Under the pieces are notes generated by a model. The model had not been told where the DNA came from. It did not search any database and saw only the letters and a program-made list of their open reading frames with translations. Made by a program: the position numbers and the translations under genes. This document shows, one piece after another, positions 62,628-64,000 of a DNA stretch of 64,000 nucleotides (its first letter is position 1; every line of letters starts with the position of its first letter). The stretch spans positions 1 through 64,000 of the forward strand of contig JARKPU010000005.1 of NCBI GenBank assembly GCA_029975055.1. Reading direction: 5' to 3'. The stretch comes from Anaerolinea sp. (lineage in GTDB: Bacteria; Chloroflexota; Anaerolineae; Anaerolineales; Anaerolineaceae).

Positions 62628-62677
62628 TTTCTGCGCCCTTGCGCGTGGAGCCAAAATCTACCGCTGGAGGATTGCAC

Positions 62678-64000
62678 ATGAACGCGACTCAAGCATGGCA
62701 GGCGACACTCGGCCAGTTGCAGATGGACATGCCCAAAGCTTCCTTTGAAACCTGGGTGCGCGATGCACGTGTGCTCGACCATTCCAACGGCGTGTTTACA
62801 ATCGGCGTGCAAAACGCCTATGCGCGCGATTGGCTCGACAGCCGCCTTGCCAGCACCGTCTCCCGCCTGCTCACCGGGCTGATGGGCAGCACGCAGGAGG
62901 TGCGCTTCACCGTCAGCACCCACGAAGAAACCGAACCCGAGCCCGCCGCCCTGGAAGAACCCCTTCAGCCCGACTCTGCCGTTCTGCGCGTCACCAACTA
63001 CACCATCAACCCGCGCTACACCTTCGATAACTTCGTCGTCGGCCCCTCGAACCGCCTGGCGCACGCCGCCTGCATGGCGGTGGCCGAAAGCCCTGCGCGC
63101 GCCTACAACCCGCTCTTCCTCTACGGCGGTGTGGGCCTCGGCAAGACGCATCTGCTGCACGCCATCGGCAACGCCGCGCACAGCCAGGGGCTGCAGGTGC
63201 TCTACACCTCCTCCGAAGAGTTCACCAACGACCTGATCAACGCGATCCGCACGCACAACACGCCCGCCTTCCGCGAGCGCTACCGCCGCATCGACGTGCT
63301 GCTCATTGACGACATCCAGTTCATCGCCGGCAAGGAATCTACCCAGGAAGAGTTCTTCCACACCTTCAACACCCTCCACGGGCAGGATAAGCAGATCGTC
63401 ATCTCCTCCGACCGGCCCCCCAAGGCCATGGTCACCCTCGAAGAGCGCCTGCGCTCGCGCTTCGAATGGGGCCTCACCGCCGATATCCAGCCGCCCGATC
63501 TCGAGACGCGCATCGCCATCCTGCGCTCGAAGGCCGAGCGCAACAACAAGCAGGTTCCTGCCCTCATTCTCGAGACGATCGCCCGCCTGGTGCAATCGAA
63601 CATCCGCGAACTGGAAGGCGCGCTCACCCGGGTGCTGGCCTTCTCCGACCTCAGCGGCCTGCCCCTCTCGCCGCAGCTGGTGCAGACGGCCCTGGCCGAT
63701 CTCCTCCCGCAGCGCGGCAGCCTGGAGACGTCTCATGTGCTCGAGGCCGTCGCCGGCGTATTCGGCATCTCTTCCGAAGACCTCACCGGGCGCAGCCGCA
63801 CCCGCGATGTGGCCCTGCCGCGCCAGGTGGCCATGTACATCATGCGCGAGGAGGCCAACATCTCCCTCCCGCAGATCGGCGAAGCCCTCGGCGGGCGCGA
63901 CCACACCACCGTCATGTACGCCTGCGAGAAGGTCGCCGATATGATCGAGCGCGACGACCGCCTGCGCCGCCAGGTCATTCAAATCCGCGAGCGGCTCTAC
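62678..64000 (+). CDS. dnaA: Chromosomal replication initiator protein DnaA (cut by window edge)
   Basis: The first 441 codons of DnaA; the window ends just before the stop, so only a few residues are missing. Domain I (1-85) starts AWQATLGQLQMDMPKASFETWV; the linker is short and Pro/Glu-rich; domain III has Walker A LYGGVGLGKTHLLHAIGN, Walker B VLLIDDIQFIAGKEST, the box VII Arg in EERLRSRFEWGL and sensor-2 in NIRELEGALTRV. Domain IV carries the DnaA signature LPRQVAMYIMREEANISLPQIGEALGGRDHTTVMYA (recognition motif GGRDHTTV). GGAGG seven bases before the ATG at 62678 fixes the start. A structured, AT-rich leader precedes it. Confidence 0.95.
   Translation, partial: MNATQAWQATLGQLQMDMPKASFETWVRDARVLDHSNGVFTIGVQNAYARDWLDSRLASTVSRLLTGLMGSTQEVRFTVSTHEETEPEPAALEEPLQPDSAVLRVTNYTINPRYTFDNFVVGPSNRLAHAACMAVAESPARAYNPLFLYGGVGLGKTHLLHAIGNAAHSQGLQVLYTSSEEFTNDLINAIRTHNTPAFRERYRRIDVLLIDDIQFIAGKESTQEEFFHTFNTLHGQDKQIVISSDRPPKAMVTLEERLRSRFEWGLTADIQPPDLETRIAILRSKAERNNKQVPALILETIARLVQSNIRELEGALTRVLAFSDLSGLPLSPQLVQTALADLLPQRGSLETSHVLEAVAGVFGISSEDLTGRSRTRDVALPRQVAMYIMREEANISLPQIGEALGGRDHTTVMYACEKVADMIERDDRLRRQVIQIRERLY

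Larger units (their letters stand above)
62228..62677 (+). other. AT-rich intergenic region ahead of dnaA, possible oriC
   Basis: About 450 bases without a gene, clearly more AT-rich than its surroundings between 62228 and 62470 (for example AATAATTATTACC and TTAAGATTTTCGACCTTAAA). One TGTGGAATAA (62379-62388) resembles a DnaA box with an extra base; no perfect TTATCCACA is seen. A promoter for dnaA is likely at 62495-62523, and a hairpin lies at 62603-62627. Origins often adjoin dnaA, but here the claim is weak. Confidence 0.35.

Overview
The window is GC-rich, gene-dense bacterial chromosome. It most resembles Chloroflexota of the Anaerolineae type. I infer this from gene content and protein style, not from a database search: lipoproteins and membrane proteins with long Pro/Thr linkers, a CobN-type chelatase AAA/VWA gene split at an A-run, an adenosine-specific kinase, a YceD (DUF177) gene beside the primary sigma factor, and many half-palindromic intergenic repeats. 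Housekeeping genes (gyrA, rho, a SigA-type sigma factor, metG, and dnaA cut by the right edge) place it in the core chromosome. No intact mobile element is present, only a truncated REP-associated transposase and a partial copy of a tRNA end.

Layout: 0.1-3.2 kb holds a chelatase ChlI/ChlD gene with a probable programmed -1 frameshift, a decayed copy of its 3' end, and an SRPBCC protein. 3.4-12 kb holds secreted proteins, a GH2 beta-mannosidase, a MarR regulator with YceI, a C39-like peptidase, a GT-C-like membrane enzyme and a TIGR00266 protein. 12-22.3 kb holds a GarR-like dehydrogenase, kdpE-kdpD without kdpFABC, a MATE exporter, a CPBP protease, Usp-MntH and a hemerythrin protein. 22.4-29.5 kb holds tRNA-Val, pstSCAB behind a direct-repeat Pho box, an alkaline-phosphatase-superfamily membrane protein and a CrtI-like oxidoreductase. 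29.6-36.5 kb holds gyrA, a second phosphatase-superfamily protein, rho and an M23 peptidase. 36.5-45 kb holds a regulator-CPBP pair, a lipoprotein, an adenosine-specific kinase, a GAF histidine kinase, RdgB, YceD, the sigma factor and a TPR membrane protein. 45-51.5 kb holds a tandem repeat, metG with its leader, a BNR-repeat lipoprotein, a nucleosidase, an MGDG-type glycosyltransferase and CinA. 51.7-54.2 kb holds xylulokinase with a CE7 acetyl-xylan esterase. 54.4-64 kb holds a leader peptide and heterodimeric ABC exporter, PPK2 with a pyrophosphatase, a flippase-like membrane protein, a FAD oxidoreductase and dnaA.

The most interesting signals are regulatory. A 25-codon leader peptide with eight Met among its first 13 residues sits between a good promoter and an intrinsic terminator just ahead of metG; this is a textbook arrangement for Met-responsive transcription attenuation. 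A similar promoter, 13-codon ORF and terminator array precedes the heterodimeric ABC exporter, recalling the bmrB-bmrCD antibiotic-sensing attenuator. The chelatase gene carries an A AAA AAA slippery site with an upstream Shine-Dalgarno-like element that would let one gene make both the small and medium subunits. Several regulatory genes (pstS, kdpD, a histidine kinase) look leaderless.

Functional themes are phosphate and polyphosphate handling (pst, PPK2, pyrophosphatase, two phosphatase-superfamily proteins), plant-polysaccharide use (beta-mannosidase, CE7 esterase, xylulokinase) and membrane or envelope lipid work.
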